NCBI RefSeq assembly: GCF_030812335.1
Contig: NZ_JAUSSN010000005.1
Span: forward strand, 124,001 to 188,000
DNA: 64,000 bases
Direction of reading: 5' to 3'
From: Pseudarthrobacter oxydans
GTDB taxonomy: Bacteria; Actinomycetota; Actinomycetes; Actinomycetales; Micrococcaceae
Shown here: positions 1-9,193 of the stretch, piece after piece
Numbering within the stretch: the first letter of the stretch is position 1
Layout: every line of letters starts with the position of its first letter
Position numbers and translations under genes: made by a program
Notes under the pieces: model-generated
What the model saw: the letters and a program-made list of their open reading frames with translations, nothing else
The model's database searches: none
Told to the model about the DNA's origin: nothing

Positions 1-425
1 GTGGCGATGATGATTTCCTGGATGGCGCCGTCGTTGAGCCGGGTGAGGAGTTCCCGGATCCGGAGCTGCTCGGGGCCGATACCGGCAATGGGGTTAATCG
101 CCCCGCCGAGCACGTGGTACCGGCCCCGGAAGGAGCGGGTACGCTCGACGGCGAGGACGTCCTTGGATTCCTCAACCACGCAGATGATCGAGGGGTCCCG
201 GCGGGGGTCGCGGCAGATGTTGCACAGCTCCTGTTCCGTGACGTTGCCGCACACGGTGCAGAATTTGACCCGTTCCTTGACGCTGGTGATGGCGTCGACG
301 AGCCGCTTCATGTCCTGCGGATCGGCCTCGAGGATGTGGAAGGCCAGCCGCTGGGCGGACTTGGGCCCGACTCCGGGAAGGCGTCCGAGCTCGTCGATCA
401 GCTCTTGAACTGCACCTTCGTACAC
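1..425 (-). CDS. recR: Recombination protein RecR, 3' end cut off by window edge
   Basis: RecR works with RecF and RecO to load RecA on gapped DNA. The visible 141 residues run from a GTG start at 423-425 through the helix-hairpin-helix ([13 protein letters not shown]) and the C4 zinc finger (CTVCGN then CNIC) into the Toprim domain (VVEES). The full family length is about 200 aa, so roughly 60 C-terminal residues lie outside the window. It follows dnaX on the same strand after about 50 bp, the usual dnaX-recR order. The GTG start is chosen because it puts [17 protein letters not shown] at the normal N-terminus; no strong ribosome binding site is seen. Confidence 0.95.
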   Translation of the reverse strand, partial: MYEGAVQELIDELGRLPGVGPKSAQRLAFHILEADPQDMKRLVDAITSVKERVKFCTVCGNVTEQELCNICRDPRRDPSIICVVEESKDVLAVERTRSFRGRYHVLGGAINPIAGIGPEQLRIRELLTRLNDGAIQEIIIA

Positions 426-476
426 TGTGTCCTCGTTCGTTTGGGGTGGTGACGGGTGGTGGACCCGGCGGTGCGG

Positions 477-3400
477 CTAGAAGCGCGGCGGCAGCGGGCT
501 TCCGTCCAGGGACCGCTCTTCAACAAGTTTTCCGCCCAGGATGCGCTCGACGGCGGCCCGTCCGAAGACGCCCGATTCCTCGATCGTTTCGTCATCCGCG
601 CTGGGGATGTCCTGGACATAGGTGGTCGTGGCGGCCGTTGCCCGGGCCGGGGCTTTGGCGCGGCCTGCTTCGGCTTCCGGGCTGTTGGAGAGCCGTTGAT
701 AGAGGCTTTGCCGGCCCGTCGAAGGCGCCGCTGCCGCGGATGCGGTGGCCGCAGCCGGCGACGCGGCCGGTGACGCGGGTGCGGCCGCTGGGGCGGTGGT
801 TGCTGAGGGCGCGGGCGCAGCCATCGGCGCGGCGTTTGTGGAGGCCGGAAGGGAGGGGGCGCCCACCGACACCAACTCCGCGGAATCTCCCCACCCGTTG
901 GACGACGAGGTGACCGGCTCGTACGCGGCGGTAGCCGACACTGCTGCGGCGTAGTGCGGGACCTGGGCCGCCGCAGGTTCGTAGTGCGGCGGTTCCGGCT
1001 CCGGCGCCGGCTCGGGGGCCACGGGTTTCCCGGGCGCGTAGCTTCCGACGTTGGAGTCGGAGCCGATCGTCCAGATTCCGGGGGCCTGCTCGACGGCGCG
1101 GGCCCACGGGTCGTTGGCGGTGTCCGGAGCCTGCGGTGCCGGGGTGCCGGCTGGAGGGTTCGCGGCAGCGCGGGAACGCGCCGGCGAAGCGGCCCTCTTG
1201 CGGGCCGGAGCGGCGGAGGGCGGGGCGGGAGCCGGCTGGGCGGCCCGCGCCACGACTGGGGCCGCGGGGTCCCAGTCCATGGGCGGTTCCTCGTCCAGCG
1301 GCGGAGCGTCCTCGTCCCGCGGCGGGCCCCAGTCATCGTCGGGGTAGGCGTAGGAGCCGGCGGCCTCCGGGGAAGCGCTCGGAAGTTCACCTTTGGCCGG
1401 GGCTGCCGGCACAGCAGACGGCGGTTCCTCGGGGGCAACAGCTGCCGGAACGTGCGTCGGCGCCGGGGAAGGCGAGATGGATGCGGCGGCGGGTGTCTGG
1501 ACCGGAGCGGCCGGTGTGACGGGACGAGATGCTGGTGTCTCTGCAGCAGGCGAAGGCTCCGACCCTGCCGGGACGGTCTCTGCTGCACCGGAAGGAGCCG
1601 GGGCGGCGGCCGGCGTCAGGCCCCAGTCCGCGTCGGTGGACGTGGCCGGGACGTCCCGGCTAACGGGTGCTTTTGGGTTTGGCTCAGAGCTCGCTGCGCT
1701 GTTGCTTCCGCTGGCCACGGCATTGATCTGGCATTCTATGCCGATGGTCTTGTGGATCGCCTGCCGCAGGTTCTCGGAGTGATCCGCCCGGCCGAACGCG
1801 CCGGCCAGCCCTGAGGTGGTGAAGGCGAGCGTCAGGACATGGTCTTCGAAGTGGCCCACCTGGGCATTGGGTTCGACCAGGGCCCACGTGCTCCGCTTGA
1901 TCTTGGTCAGCGTCTGCAGGATCTCCGGCCAGGCGCGGCGGAGCACTTCGACGTCGGGCCCGGAGCCGGTGGCCGCGGCGCGCGGGGCTGAGGGAGCCGC
2001 GGTCGCCGGCTGACTTTGGGCAGGTGCGGCTGCGGCTGCGGGCGCCGGTGAAGGAGCGGTTGGGGTCGGTGCAGCGGGGGCCGGACTGGACGGGACCGGG
2101 GCTGGGGATGCCGCAGCCGCGGCCGCCGGATGCACCGGCGCCGGCTGGGGTGCCGGGGCCCGCCCGGGCTCCGCACGGTTAACCGCGGCGGACTCGTCGA
2201 CGGGCCAGTCGCCGGTGCTGACGCGCGGCGGGGTAAGTGTTTCCCTGGCCGGTTCGGCGTCGCGCCCGGGTGCGACGGAAGGCGCGGAGGCTGCCGGGGC
2301 TGCGGGGCCCGCGGCGGCCGGAGCTGCAGCTGCAGGAACCGGAGCCAGCGGGGCCGCGTCCGGGGCAGCGACGGCGGGCGCGGCTGTGGCCGGGACAGCG
2401 GAGGCGGCGTGCGGGGCGGCCGGTGCCCCGACGTCGTTGCCGGCATAATTCAGGCGGCGTTCCACCCTGTCGATCCGGGCGGCAATGCCGCGCTCGGTCT
2501 GCTCGGAGGACGGCAGCAGGATGCGGGCGCAGAGCAGCTCCAGATGGAGCCGCGGCGACGTGGCGCCGGTCATTTCGGTCAGGGCCGTGTTGGTGACGTC
2601 CGCCGCGCGCGACAGCTCGGCCGCGCCCAGGTTGTGGGCCTGGTTCTGCAAACGCGCGATCTGGTCCGCGGGCATGCCGCGGAGGATCGACTGGGCGCTT
2701 TCCGGCATAGCCTGGACGATGATGAGGTCGCGGAAGCGCTCGAGCAGGTCCTCCACGAAACGTCGGGGGTCATGCCCGGTCTGGATGACCCGGTCCACGG
2801 CCCGGAACACCGTGGCGGCGTCGGAGGCTGCCACGGCCTCGACGACGTCGTCGAGCAGGGACGCATGGGTGTAGCCGAGCAGCGCGACGGCGAGTTCGTA
2901 GTCCAGGCCGTTGGGTCCGGCGCCCGCCATGAGCTGGTCCAGGACCGAGAGCGAGTCCCGCACCGAACCGCCGCCGGCGCGGATCACGAGCGAGAGCACG
3001 CCCGGGGCCACGGCGACGTTCTCCTGCGTGCAGAGCAGTTCGAGGTACGCCATGAGCGGTTCCGGCGGCACGAGCCGGAACGGGTAGTGGTGCGTGCGGG
3101 AGCGGATGGTGCCGATGACCTTGTCCGGCTCCGTGGTGGCGAAGATGAACTTGATGTGTTCCGGCGGTTCTTCGACGATCTTGAGCAGCGCGTTGAACCC
3201 GGCGGACGTGACCATATGGGCCTCGTCGATGATGAAGATCTTGTAGCGGTCGCGGACAGGAGCGTACGTGGCCCGTTCGCGCAGGTCACGGGCGTCGTCG
3301 ACACCACCGTGGCTGGCGGCGTCTATTTCAATGACGTCGAGGGATCCGGAGCCGCCGCGGGCGAGCTCCACGCAGCTGGGGCACTTGCCGCAGGGGGTGT

Positions 3401-3611
3401 CCGTGGGGCCCTCGGCGCAGTTCAGGCAGCGGGCCAGGATGCGCGCGGAGGTGGTCTTTCCGCAGCCGCGGGGGCCCGAGAAGAGGTAGGCGTGGTTGAC
3501 GCGGTTCTTGCGCAGAGCCGTCATCAGCGGCTCGGTGACGTGTTCCTGCCCGATAACGTCCGCGAACGAATCGGGGCGGTATCTGCGGTAAAGGGCGGTT
3601 GTAACAGTCAC
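477..3611 (-). CDS. dnaX: DNA polymerase III subunit gamma/tau
   Basis: Clamp-loader ATPase of the replisome, 1044 aa. The N-terminus has Walker A GPRGCGKT (about residues 46-53), a zinc module with Cys 65, 74, 77 and 80, and a DEAH Walker B box (about 129-132), followed by the lid and oligomerisation domain up to about residue 375. After that two long Ala/Pro-rich linkers flank a short folded tau segment (about 555-640, VEVLRRAWPEILQTL). The protein is much longer than E. coli DnaX (643 aa) because of these linkers, as is usual in Micrococcaceae. No A-rich slippage site for a short gamma form was noticed. The SRP RNA gene lies just upstream on the same strand. Confidence 0.97.
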   Translation of the reverse strand: MTVTTALYRRYRPDSFADVIGQEHVTEPLMTALRKNRVNHAYLFSGPRGCGKTTSARILARCLNCAEGPTDTPCGKCPSCVELARGGSGSLDVIEIDAASHGGVDDARDLRERATYAPVRDRYKIFIIDEAHMVTSAGFNALLKIVEEPPEHIKFIFATTEPDKVIGTIRSRTHHYPFRLVPPEPLMAYLELLCTQENVAVAPGVLSLVIRAGGGSVRDSLSVLDQLMAGAGPNGLDYELAVALLGYTHASLLDDVVEAVAASDAATVFRAVDRVIQTGHDPRRFVEDLLERFRDLIIVQAMPESAQSILRGMPADQIARLQNQAHNLGAAELSRAADVTNTALTEMTGATSPRLHLELLCARILLPSSEQTERGIAARIDRVERRLNYAGNDVGAPAAPHAASAVPATAAPAVAAPDAAPLAPVPAAAAPAAAGPAAPAASAPSVAPGRDAEPARETLTPPRVSTGDWPVDESAAVNRAEPGRAPAPQPAPVHPAAAAAASPAPVPSSPAPAAPTPTAPSPAPAAAAAPAQSQPATAAPSAPRAAATGSGPDVEVLRRAWPEILQTLTKIKRSTWALVEPNAQVGHFEDHVLTLAFTTSGLAGAFGRADHSENLRQAIHKTIGIECQINAVASGSNSAASSEPNPKAPVSRDVPATSTDADWGLTPAAAPAPSGAAETVPAGSEPSPAAETPASRPVTPAAPVQTPAAASISPSPAPTHVPAAVAPEEPPSAVPAAPAKGELPSASPEAAGSYAYPDDDWGPPRDEDAPPLDEEPPMDWDPAAPVVARAAQPAPAPPSAAPARKRAASPARSRAAANPPAGTPAPQAPDTANDPWARAVEQAPGIWTIGSDSNVGSYAPGKPVAPEPAPEPEPPHYEPAAAQVPHYAAAVSATAAYEPVTSSSNGWGDSAELVSVGAPSLPASTNAAPMAAPAPSATTAPAAAPASPAASPAAATASAAAAPSTGRQSLYQRLSNSPEAEAGRAKAPARATAATTTYVQDIPSADDETIEESGVFGRAAVERILGGKLVEERSLDGSPLPPRF

Positions 3612-3644
3612 AGATAAACCCTACCAATCGGCACAGACATAAAA

Positions 3645-3732
3645 GACCCCTCATGCACCCGCCAGAGCCCATTTACCCTTGCTACCTTCCGGTCCTGGGG
3701 GAGTTCAACAGGATGACGCCACATGAGGGGCC
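3645..3732 (-). ncRNA. ffs: Signal recognition particle RNA, small bacterial (4.5S) type
   Basis: On the minus strand the segment holds the conserved apical core GGACCGGAAGGTAGCAAGGG inside a long hairpin. The termini pair: GGCCCCTCATGT at the 5' end with CATGAGGGGTC at the 3' end, followed by a short T-run. This RNA binds Ffh and targets ribosomes making membrane proteins. Its place next to dnaX is common in actinobacteria. Ends are estimated from the terminal stem. Confidence 0.93.
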
Positions 3733-3800
3733 GTCAGCAAGTTTACCCGACGTTTGAGTGTGCCCCGAATCGTGCACTGCGCACCCGGAAAATCCCGCGG

Positions 3801-3949
3801 GACATGCCCAATTTTCGCGGCTCCGAGTGGGCATTCCGGGCTTATGTCCAGTGGCGGCGCGGGACGCGGGGCGGGGGAGCGCGCGGGTGGACATGCCCAT
3901 TTCTCGCGGCTCCGAGTGGGCATTCCGGGCTTATGTCCAGTGGCGGCGC
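3801..3949. repeat. Two direct copies of a 60-bp palindrome-like intergenic repeat
   Basis: Copy A is 3801-3860 and copy B 3890-3949; I count two mismatches in 60 bases. Each copy starts GACATGCCCA and contains TGGGCAT and later ATGTCC, so it can fold as an interrupted inverted repeat. A further inverted half-site, GGGCATGTCCC, lies near 3958-3968. The stretch 3733-4050 otherwise holds no gene I can support. Confidence 0.85.
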
Positions 3950-4050
3950 CTAACGTGGGGCATGTCCCGTGGGGCGGGGGCCGAGGGGTCAATTGGGCGA
4001 TGCCGGGAAGTTCAGGTATTCTAGTATCTGCTTTTGATTCAGAAGCTACT

Positions 4051-4135
4051 GGAGAATTCGCCTAGCGGCCTATGGCGCACGCCTGGAACGCGTGTTGGGT
4101 TAACGCCCTCGGGGGTTCAAATCCCCCATTCTCCG
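4051..4135 (+). tRNA. tRNA-Ser (anticodon GGA)
   Basis: Acceptor stem GGAGAAT (4051-4057) pairs with ATTCTCC (4128-4134), discriminator G at 4135. The anticodon loop reads CTGGAAC, giving anticodon GGA. A long variable arm precedes the T arm (GGGGGTTCAAATCCCCC), as expected for the class II serine tRNA. CCA is not encoded. A terminator follows directly. Confidence 0.95.
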
Positions 4136-4140
4136 CGGTT

Positions 4141-4170
4141 GGCCCCGGTCCCTTGGACCGGGGCCTTTTT
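4141..4170 (+). terminator. Rho-independent terminator after tRNA-Ser
   Basis: Perfect 10-bp stem GGCCCCGGTC / GACCGGGGCC (4141-4150 and 4156-4165) with a 5-nt loop, followed by five Ts. Confidence 0.9.
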
Positions 4171-4284
4171 GCGTCCCACGGAATCCCCGCAGCCGGGCGT
4201 TAGCGGGGTTAGCGGCCCAAATGTGTACGTTTTGGCCGCTGACCCCAAAATCCCGGCACTGGAAACCCGGGCGCCGGTCCGGCC

Positions 4285-5196
4285 TCAGGCCAGGCGGCCC
4301 AGCCTGCGCAGGCGGGCCCGGGCGGCCTGCTCGCTGGGACCGACCCGACCCAGGGCAAGATGGACGACGCCGAGCGTCACCTTTGTGGCCAGCCGCACCG
4401 GCAGCGGGATGGGGCCCAGCCGTGCCGTCCGCAGTCCCAGCAGGTCGCGGTATTTGGGCTCCAGGCTTGCCACGGCCGCCGCGAACAGCACCCGGTAGCC
4501 AGGCCTGAGCACCCGATGGAGCGGCGGATTGCGGATGAACGACACCGTCTCGGCGACCCTCTCGTCGGAACGGAGCTCGCCGGCGTCGTGCCACCGGTCC
4601 AGCTGCCGGCGCATTTCCGCCTCGCTGAGTGGCGGGGACTCCACTCCCATGAGCTGGCCGGCGTGCGCCCACTCCCGCACGTAGGCGTCGGGGCCGCCCG
4701 GAATCGGTCTGCCCCAGATCTTGTGCGCCGACAAGAATGCGTCGGTGAAGGCAATGTGCACCCAGCGGAGCAGCTCCGGATCATTCGCCGCATAGCTCCG
4801 GACGACGCCATGTCCGTCCACGTAATCCCCGCGCACCGACCCATGGAGCCGCAACACCCAGTCGGAGGCGGCCCGGGCCGCGGCGGTTGAACCGTAGGAA
4901 ACCGTAAAGATCCAGCGGATCGTCCCGGCAAGCCGGCCCAGGGGGTCCTCGCGGAAGCGGGAGTGGTCGTGGACGCCGGCCAGCGCCCCGGGATGGAGCG
5001 CCTGCATGAGCAAGGCGCGAATTCCCGCCACGATCGTCGGCATGTCCCCGTGGACGGCCCAGACCGCAGATCCTGGCAAGTGGTAGCCAGGATCGTCGCC
5101 TTCCGCCAAGCGCGGGACCCAGTCCGGCACGGCGTCCCGGGTCCCGGTGAACGTCTGCTTGAGTTCTGCCTGCCATTCCCTGAGGAAGTTGCGCAT
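4285..5196 (-). CDS. Oxygenase MpaB family protein (DUF2236)
   Basis: 303 aa, no signal peptide. The family is related to fungal MpaB and the haem oxygenase Lcp (latex-clearing protein). The family core is visible: the segment HPGALAGVHDHS (about residues 68-79), FREDPLGRL, then LLRWVHIAFTDAF in the middle and a conserved PPLSEAEMR segment. The His residues in these motifs are the likely haem or metal ligands, but this is inferred from the family, and the substrate is unknown. The gene stands alone between tRNA-Ser and a divergent secreted peptidase. The ATG at 5196 begins MRNFLREW; upstream codons lack similarity. Confidence 0.85.
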   Translation of the reverse strand: MRNFLREWQAELKQTFTGTRDAVPDWVPRLAEGDDPGYHLPGSAVWAVHGDMPTIVAGIRALLMQALHPGALAGVHDHSRFREDPLGRLAGTIRWIFTVSYGSTAAARAASDWVLRLHGSVRGDYVDGHGVVRSYAANDPELLRWVHIAFTDAFLSAHKIWGRPIPGGPDAYVREWAHAGQLMGVESPPLSEAEMRRQLDRWHDAGELRSDERVAETVSFIRNPPLHRVLRPGYRVLFAAAVASLEPKYRDLLGLRTARLGPIPLPVRLATKVTLGVVHLALGRVGPSEQAARARLRRLGRLA

Positions 5197-5377
5197 ACTC
5201 CATTCTCACCCACCGCTGCGGCGCCCAGTACCTGCCCCGATCCTGAGGACTACTGGTCCACCACCTGTAGTTGGAAAGGGGTAGTTAATACGGTTCCCAG
5301 GTCCCCGCGATTGTGGTCCCATAAGAGCGTGAGTCCGCAAAATTGGGGACTGGCGAACAGGATGCGGGAGTCACATC

Positions 5378-6955
5378 GTGGGAAAACACTGGGGAAACTC
5401 ATCGAGTGAGCGGACAGTCAGAGCGCGAATCATTGCTGCGCGCTGTCTATCCGGCGGCTTCTGCCTCTCCCTGGCGGTCCTGACGTTCGGCGTCCAAGGA
5501 CTCTCGGGCAGCGGCGCGGCCGTTGTGCCGTCCCCCTCTCAGGCCTATGGCGTCGTGGGACCGGGCACGCTGAATCCGGACACTCCGGGCACGGCCGGTG
5601 CCCGCACCGCCCCGGCCGCTGACGCCCTGACGTCGGCGGCCTTCACTGCGGATGCCTTGGCGCTCGTGGCCTATACCCGGTCAACGGTTGAGACGACTTC
5701 CAAGGACGGCGTCCCCGGGGAGCTCAATGTGGCGTCCGCCGGACTGAAACGGCCCGCCGAAGGCTACCTCATGGCCCCACTCGAATCCCTGCGGGAGTCC
5801 TCGTCGTTCGGGCTGCGCACCAGCCCCATCACGGGGTCATCCGGGGAATTTCACTGGGGCCAGGACTTTGCCGCGGCGTGCGGCACCCGAGTCTACTCGG
5901 CCGACGCCGGCGTGGTGCGGGCTGTCGGCTGGCATCCGTGGGGCGGCGGAAACCGCGTGGAAATCGACCACGGCAACGGGCTCATCACCACGTACAACCA
6001 TCTTGAGGGGATCGCCGTCAAGAAAGGCGACTCGGTGCGGGTTGGCGAGGTCATTGCCCGGGTGGGAACGACCGGATCCTCCACCGGATGCCACCTGCAT
6101 TTTGAGACCATCCTGAACGGCTCGCACAAGAATCCGCACGACTGGATACTTCTCCCGATTGTGCAGACGGACCAGCTGGGCGCCCTCGAGATGGCCAGCT
6201 ACGCGCCCGACGCCGGCAAGCCCTCCAATACTTCCCTTGGCTGGGCGATCCCGGTGTCTGAAGACGGGACGCATGTAGTTGCTGGCGGCGCCGAGGAAGT
6301 GCCCGCTGCAGCGCTGCCGGGAGTGCCATACTCCTCGTCCCCCGCGCCCGAGCCCACTCCGTCCATCTGGGACGCGCTGTCGCCGACGAAGACGCGGTCT
6401 GACACGCCAACACCCGAACCGAGCCAGCCGCCGGGCGGGACCACGACGACGGCGGGCACAGCGACGCCGAGTGACACCCCGCCACCGTCGGAGCCGAGCA
6501 CCGAGCCCCCGCCACCGTCGGAGCCGAGCACCGAGCCCCCGCCACCGTCGGAGCCGAGCACGGCACCACCGCCTCCCGCGGAGCCGGAGCCGAGTACGGA
6601 GCCCCCGCCGCCAACAGAAACGCCGACGCCGTCGCCGTCGCCGGAGCCCACCTCGGAACCGGCACTGCCGCCTCCGCCGCCGGTCGTGGAGCCCGCTCCT
6701 CCGCCGCCCCCGCCGCCGGCGCCCACCTCGGAACCGGCACCGCCGCCGCCGGTCGTGGAACCGGAACCTGCACCGCCGCCTCCGCCGCCTCCGCCGCCGG
6801 TCGTGGAGCCCGCTCCGCCGCCCCCTCCTCCGCCGCCGGTCGTGGAGCCCGCTCCGCCGCCCCCGGCGCCCACCGAGGAACCGCCGCCGCCCGCGCCCAC
6901 CGTAACCGCTGAACCGTCGGCGACCACGGACCCGTCACTGTCCCCTGGCCCGTAG
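5378..6955 (+). CDS. Secreted M23 (LytM-type) peptidase with long Pro/Glu-rich tail
   Basis: 525 aa from a GTG start preceded by GGGAG. An N-terminal hydrophobic segment (about residues 19-45) is a signal peptide or anchor. The M23 domain (about 130-260) keeps the zinc ligands H159 and D163 (HWGQD) and the HLHFE motif (239-243), plus YNH at 206-208. The active site is complete, so it should cleave peptidoglycan cross-bridges or stems outside the membrane. From about residue 330 to the end the chain is almost only Pro, Glu, Ser, Thr and Val, with repeated PPPSEPSTE and PPPPVVEPAP units, probably a wall-spanning stalk or a wall-interaction segment. The gene stands alone and has no recognised c-di-AMP riboswitch upstream. 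Confidence 0.9.
   Translation: MGKHWGNSSSERTVRARIIAARCLSGGFCLSLAVLTFGVQGLSGSGAAVVPSPSQAYGVVGPGTLNPDTPGTAGARTAPAADALTSAAFTADALALVAYTRSTVETTSKDGVPGELNVASAGLKRPAEGYLMAPLESLRESSSFGLRTSPITGSSGEFHWGQDFAAACGTRVYSADAGVVRAVGWHPWGGGNRVEIDHGNGLITTYNHLEGIAVKKGDSVRVGEVIARVGTTGSSTGCHLHFETILNGSHKNPHDWILLPIVQTDQLGALEMASYAPDAGKPSNTSLGWAIPVSEDGTHVVAGGAEEVPAAALPGVPYSSSPAPEPTPSIWDALSPTKTRSDTPTPEPSQPPGGTTTTAGTATPSDTPPPSEPSTEPPPPSEPSTEPPPPSEPSTAPPPPAEPEPSTEPPPPTETPTPSPSPEPTSEPALPPPPPVVEPAPPPPPPPAPTSEPAPPPPVVEPEPAPPPPPPPPPVVEPAPPPPPPPPVVEPAPPPPAPTEEPPPPAPTVTAEPSATTDPSLSPGP
6481..6561 (+). repeat. 30-bp tandem repeat inside the M23 peptidase tail
   Basis: Units begin at 6481, 6511 and 6541 with GCCACCGTCGGAGCCGAGCA; the first two are identical over 30 bp and the third over about 21 bp. 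They encode the PPPSEPSTE repeats. Further degenerate CCGCCGGTCGTGGAGCC units follow to about 6870. Copy number is likely to vary between strains. Confidence 0.85.
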
Positions 6956-7065
6956 ACGGCACAAACCCATACCTCCACGCGTTGGTATCGAATGACAGTC
7001 GTGACCCATTCCGGAACGCCGCTCCGGACACGAACTTCATAACCGACTTCGCGAGGAACCTTCCC

Positions 7066-7551
7066 ATGACCTCTCTGCATAGCATTCCGCTCACCCTCAT
7101 CGACGGCACGGACACCGATTTTGGCCGCTTCAAGGGGGAGGTGGTGCTGGTAGTGAATGTTGCTTCACAGTGCGGGTTCACGCCGCAGTACGCCGGCTTG
7201 GAGGCGCTGCACAACAAGTTCCGCGGGCAGGGCTTCCAGGTCCTCGGTGTGCCCTGCAACCAGTTCGCTGGCCAGGAACCCGCCGCCGACGCCGAGATCG
7301 CCGAATTCTGCGAGCGGAATTTCGGCGTGACCTTCCCGCTCACCACCAAGGCCGACGTCCGCGGCAAGAACCAGCACCCGCTCTACGCCGAGCTCACCAA
7401 ATTCAAGAACAGCTTTTTGCCGGGACTGGTGAAATGGAACTTTGAGAAGTTCCTGGTGAACCGCGACGGCGAGGTGGTGGCCCGTTTTGCCCCCACCGTG
7501 GAGCCGGACTCATCGGAGATTATTGAAGCGGTCCAGTCCGCCATTAGCTGA
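7066..7551 (+). CDS. Glutathione peroxidase family thiol peroxidase
   Basis: 161 aa, start ATG after GAGGAA. The fold is the thioredoxin-like GPx family with a Cys at the peroxidatic position (NVASQCGFTP, C36), the NQF motif (65-67) and KWNFEKFLV near residue 127. A second Cys, C82 in EFCERNF, matches the resolving cysteine of thioredoxin-dependent GPx enzymes. Actinobacteria normally use mycothiol rather than glutathione, so the reductant is more likely thioredoxin. It reduces hydrogen or lipid peroxides in the cytoplasm. It is monocistronic as far as can be seen. Confidence 0.93.
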   Translation: MTSLHSIPLTLIDGTDTDFGRFKGEVVLVVNVASQCGFTPQYAGLEALHNKFRGQGFQVLGVPCNQFAGQEPAADAEIAEFCERNFGVTFPLTTKADVRGKNQHPLYAELTKFKNSFLPGLVKWNFEKFLVNRDGEVVARFAPTVEPDSSEIIEAVQSAIS

Positions 7552-7775
7552 GAGCCGGCTCCCAGAGCACAAGGGGACAACGGCCCCTATCCCTAAGTAT
7601 GCTTACGGCCCTAGACTGGCCGGACCGTCGAAATCACCCGGGCACACGCACGGCGTTGACACGCGTGTGTGAGCTGGCTGTACCGCTGCCACAGGCCCGG
7701 GGACGGTGCATCAGCACGCTTCGAGAATCACAACTGGACACTCATATTGGGGTCCGTGAAACCAGGAGGAAAGCG

Positions 7776-8987
7776 ATGACAGGGAACAAAGCCGTTGCCT
7801 ACAAGGGACCGGGCAAGGTCGAACTGATCGACATTGACTACCCCAGCTTCGAGCTTAAAGACGGCCCGGGGGTCAACCCCGCCAACGTGGGCCGTTCGGT
7901 GCGCCATGGCGTAATCCTCAAAACCGTTGCCACGAACATTTGCGGCTCCGACCAGCACATGGTTCGAGGCCGCACCACAGCCCCCGCGGACCTGGTGCTG
8001 GGCCACGAAATCACTGGCGAAGTCGTGGAAGTCGGACCGGACGTGGAATTCATCAAGGTGGGGGACATCTGCTCGGTCCCCTTCAACATCGCCTGCGGCC
8101 GCTGCCGCAACTGCAAGGAGCGGAAGACGGGCATCTGCCTCAACGTCAACCCCGCACGCCCGGGTGCCGCTTACGGCTACGTGGACATGGGAGGCTGGGT
8201 CGGTGGCCAGGCCAACTATGTCCTGGTGCCGTACGCAGACTGGAACCTGCTGAAGTTCCCGGACAGGGACCAGGCCCTCGAGAAGATGATGGACCTGGCG
8301 ATGCTGTCAGATATCTTCCCGACGGGCTTCCATGGCGCCGTCAGCGCCGGTGTGGGCGTGGGCTCCACGGTCTACATCGCGGGCGCCGGTCCGGTCGGAC
8401 TGGCCGCGGCCACCAGCGCGCATCTGCTGGGTGCCGCCGTCGTGATTGTCGGAGACCTGAACGCCGACCGCCTGGCCCGGGCGCGCAGCTTCGGCTGCGA
8501 GACCGTTGATCTGACCGAGGGCGGGCCCGCGGAACAGATTGAACAGATCCTCGGGGTGCCCGAAGTCGACTGCGGTGTCGACGCCGTCGGTTTCGAAGCC
8601 CGGGGACACGGCCACGACGCCAAGGAAGCTCCGGCAACGGTGCTCAACTCGCTGATGGATATCACGGCCGCCGGCGGTGCGCTGGGTATTCCGGGACTTT
8701 ACGTCACCGGGGACCCGGGCGGCATCGACGAGGCCGCCAAGAAGGGCGCGCTCTCGCTCAGTCTCGGCACCGGCTGGGCCAAGTCGCTGAGCTTCACCAC
8801 CGGCCAGTGTCCGGTGATGAAATACAACCGCCAGCTGATGATGGCGATCCTGCATGACAAGGTCCACATCGCCCAGAACGTCAACGCGAAGGCAATCCCG
8901 CTGGAGGACGCACCGAAGGGTTACGCGGAGTTCGACGCCGGCGCTGCCACCAAGTACGTGCTGAATCCGAACGGATACCTGAGCTAA
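7776..8987 (+). CDS. fdhA: Glutathione-independent formaldehyde dehydrogenase (zinc MDR family)
   Basis: 403 aa, start ATG preceded by AGGAGGA. It is a zinc-containing medium-chain dehydrogenase: catalytic ligands C56 and H77-E78 (GHEITGEV), structural zinc cysteines 107, 110, 113 and 121, and a Rossmann GAGPVG (about 203-208). The length, the insert around PARPGAAYGYVDMGGW and the C-terminal KYVLNPNGYLS match the formaldehyde dismutase/FdhA subgroup, in which NAD(H) is bound tightly. It oxidises formaldehyde (or dismutates aldehydes). The gene is alone, with a thiol peroxidase upstream, so detoxification is a reasonable role. Confidence 0.9.
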   Translation: MTGNKAVAYKGPGKVELIDIDYPSFELKDGPGVNPANVGRSVRHGVILKTVATNICGSDQHMVRGRTTAPADLVLGHEITGEVVEVGPDVEFIKVGDICSVPFNIACGRCRNCKERKTGICLNVNPARPGAAYGYVDMGGWVGGQANYVLVPYADWNLLKFPDRDQALEKMMDLAMLSDIFPTGFHGAVSAGVGVGSTVYIAGAGPVGLAAATSAHLLGAAVVIVGDLNADRLARARSFGCETVDLTEGGPAEQIEQILGVPEVDCGVDAVGFEARGHGHDAKEAPATVLNSLMDITAAGGALGIPGLYVTGDPGGIDEAAKKGALSLSLGTGWAKSLSFTTGQCPVMKYNRQLMMAILHDKVHIAQNVNAKAIPLEDAPKGYAEFDAGAATKYVLNPNGYLS

Positions 8988-8999
8988 ACCGCACGGAAT

Positions 9000-9070
9000 C
9001 CGAGTAGTGATAATCCGGCGGGCACGGCCGGCCCTGACCAGGGCAGGTATGTGTCCGCCGGATTACTCGG
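9000..9070 (+). terminator. Bipartite stem-loop downstream of fdhA
   Basis: CCGAGT (9000-9005) pairs with ACTCGG (9065-9070) and AATCCGGCGG (9012-9021) pairs with CCGCCGGATT (9055-9064); the loop holds a small hairpin GCCCTGACCAGGGC. A T-rich stretch follows (TTATTGCCTCTTTT). Most simply a terminator, but the internal bulge makes it unusually elaborate. Confidence 0.55.
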
Positions 9071-9193
9071 TTATTGCCTCTTTTCGAACATGCCTACTGG
9101 TGTTTGCACATTGTTGGCCGAATGTCTGGTTGGATAGATATTACTGAGAGGGACGCTGGAGGCAACCGCTTCCACCCAACCAGGAAGGTAGCA

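Noticed and set aside
2130..3617. 495-codon plus-strand frame opposite dnaX
   Set aside because: Shadow of dnaX caused by high GC; composition is Gly/Arg/Val-rich without family motifs, and dnaX is certain.
5197..5377. c-di-AMP (ydaO) riboswitch upstream of the M23 peptidase
   Set aside because: Common before actinobacterial wall hydrolases, but none of the conserved ydaO segments could be found here.
6481..6870. Possible CRISPR-like repeat array
   Set aside because: The units are contiguous, in frame and encode Pro-rich peptide; there are no spacers.
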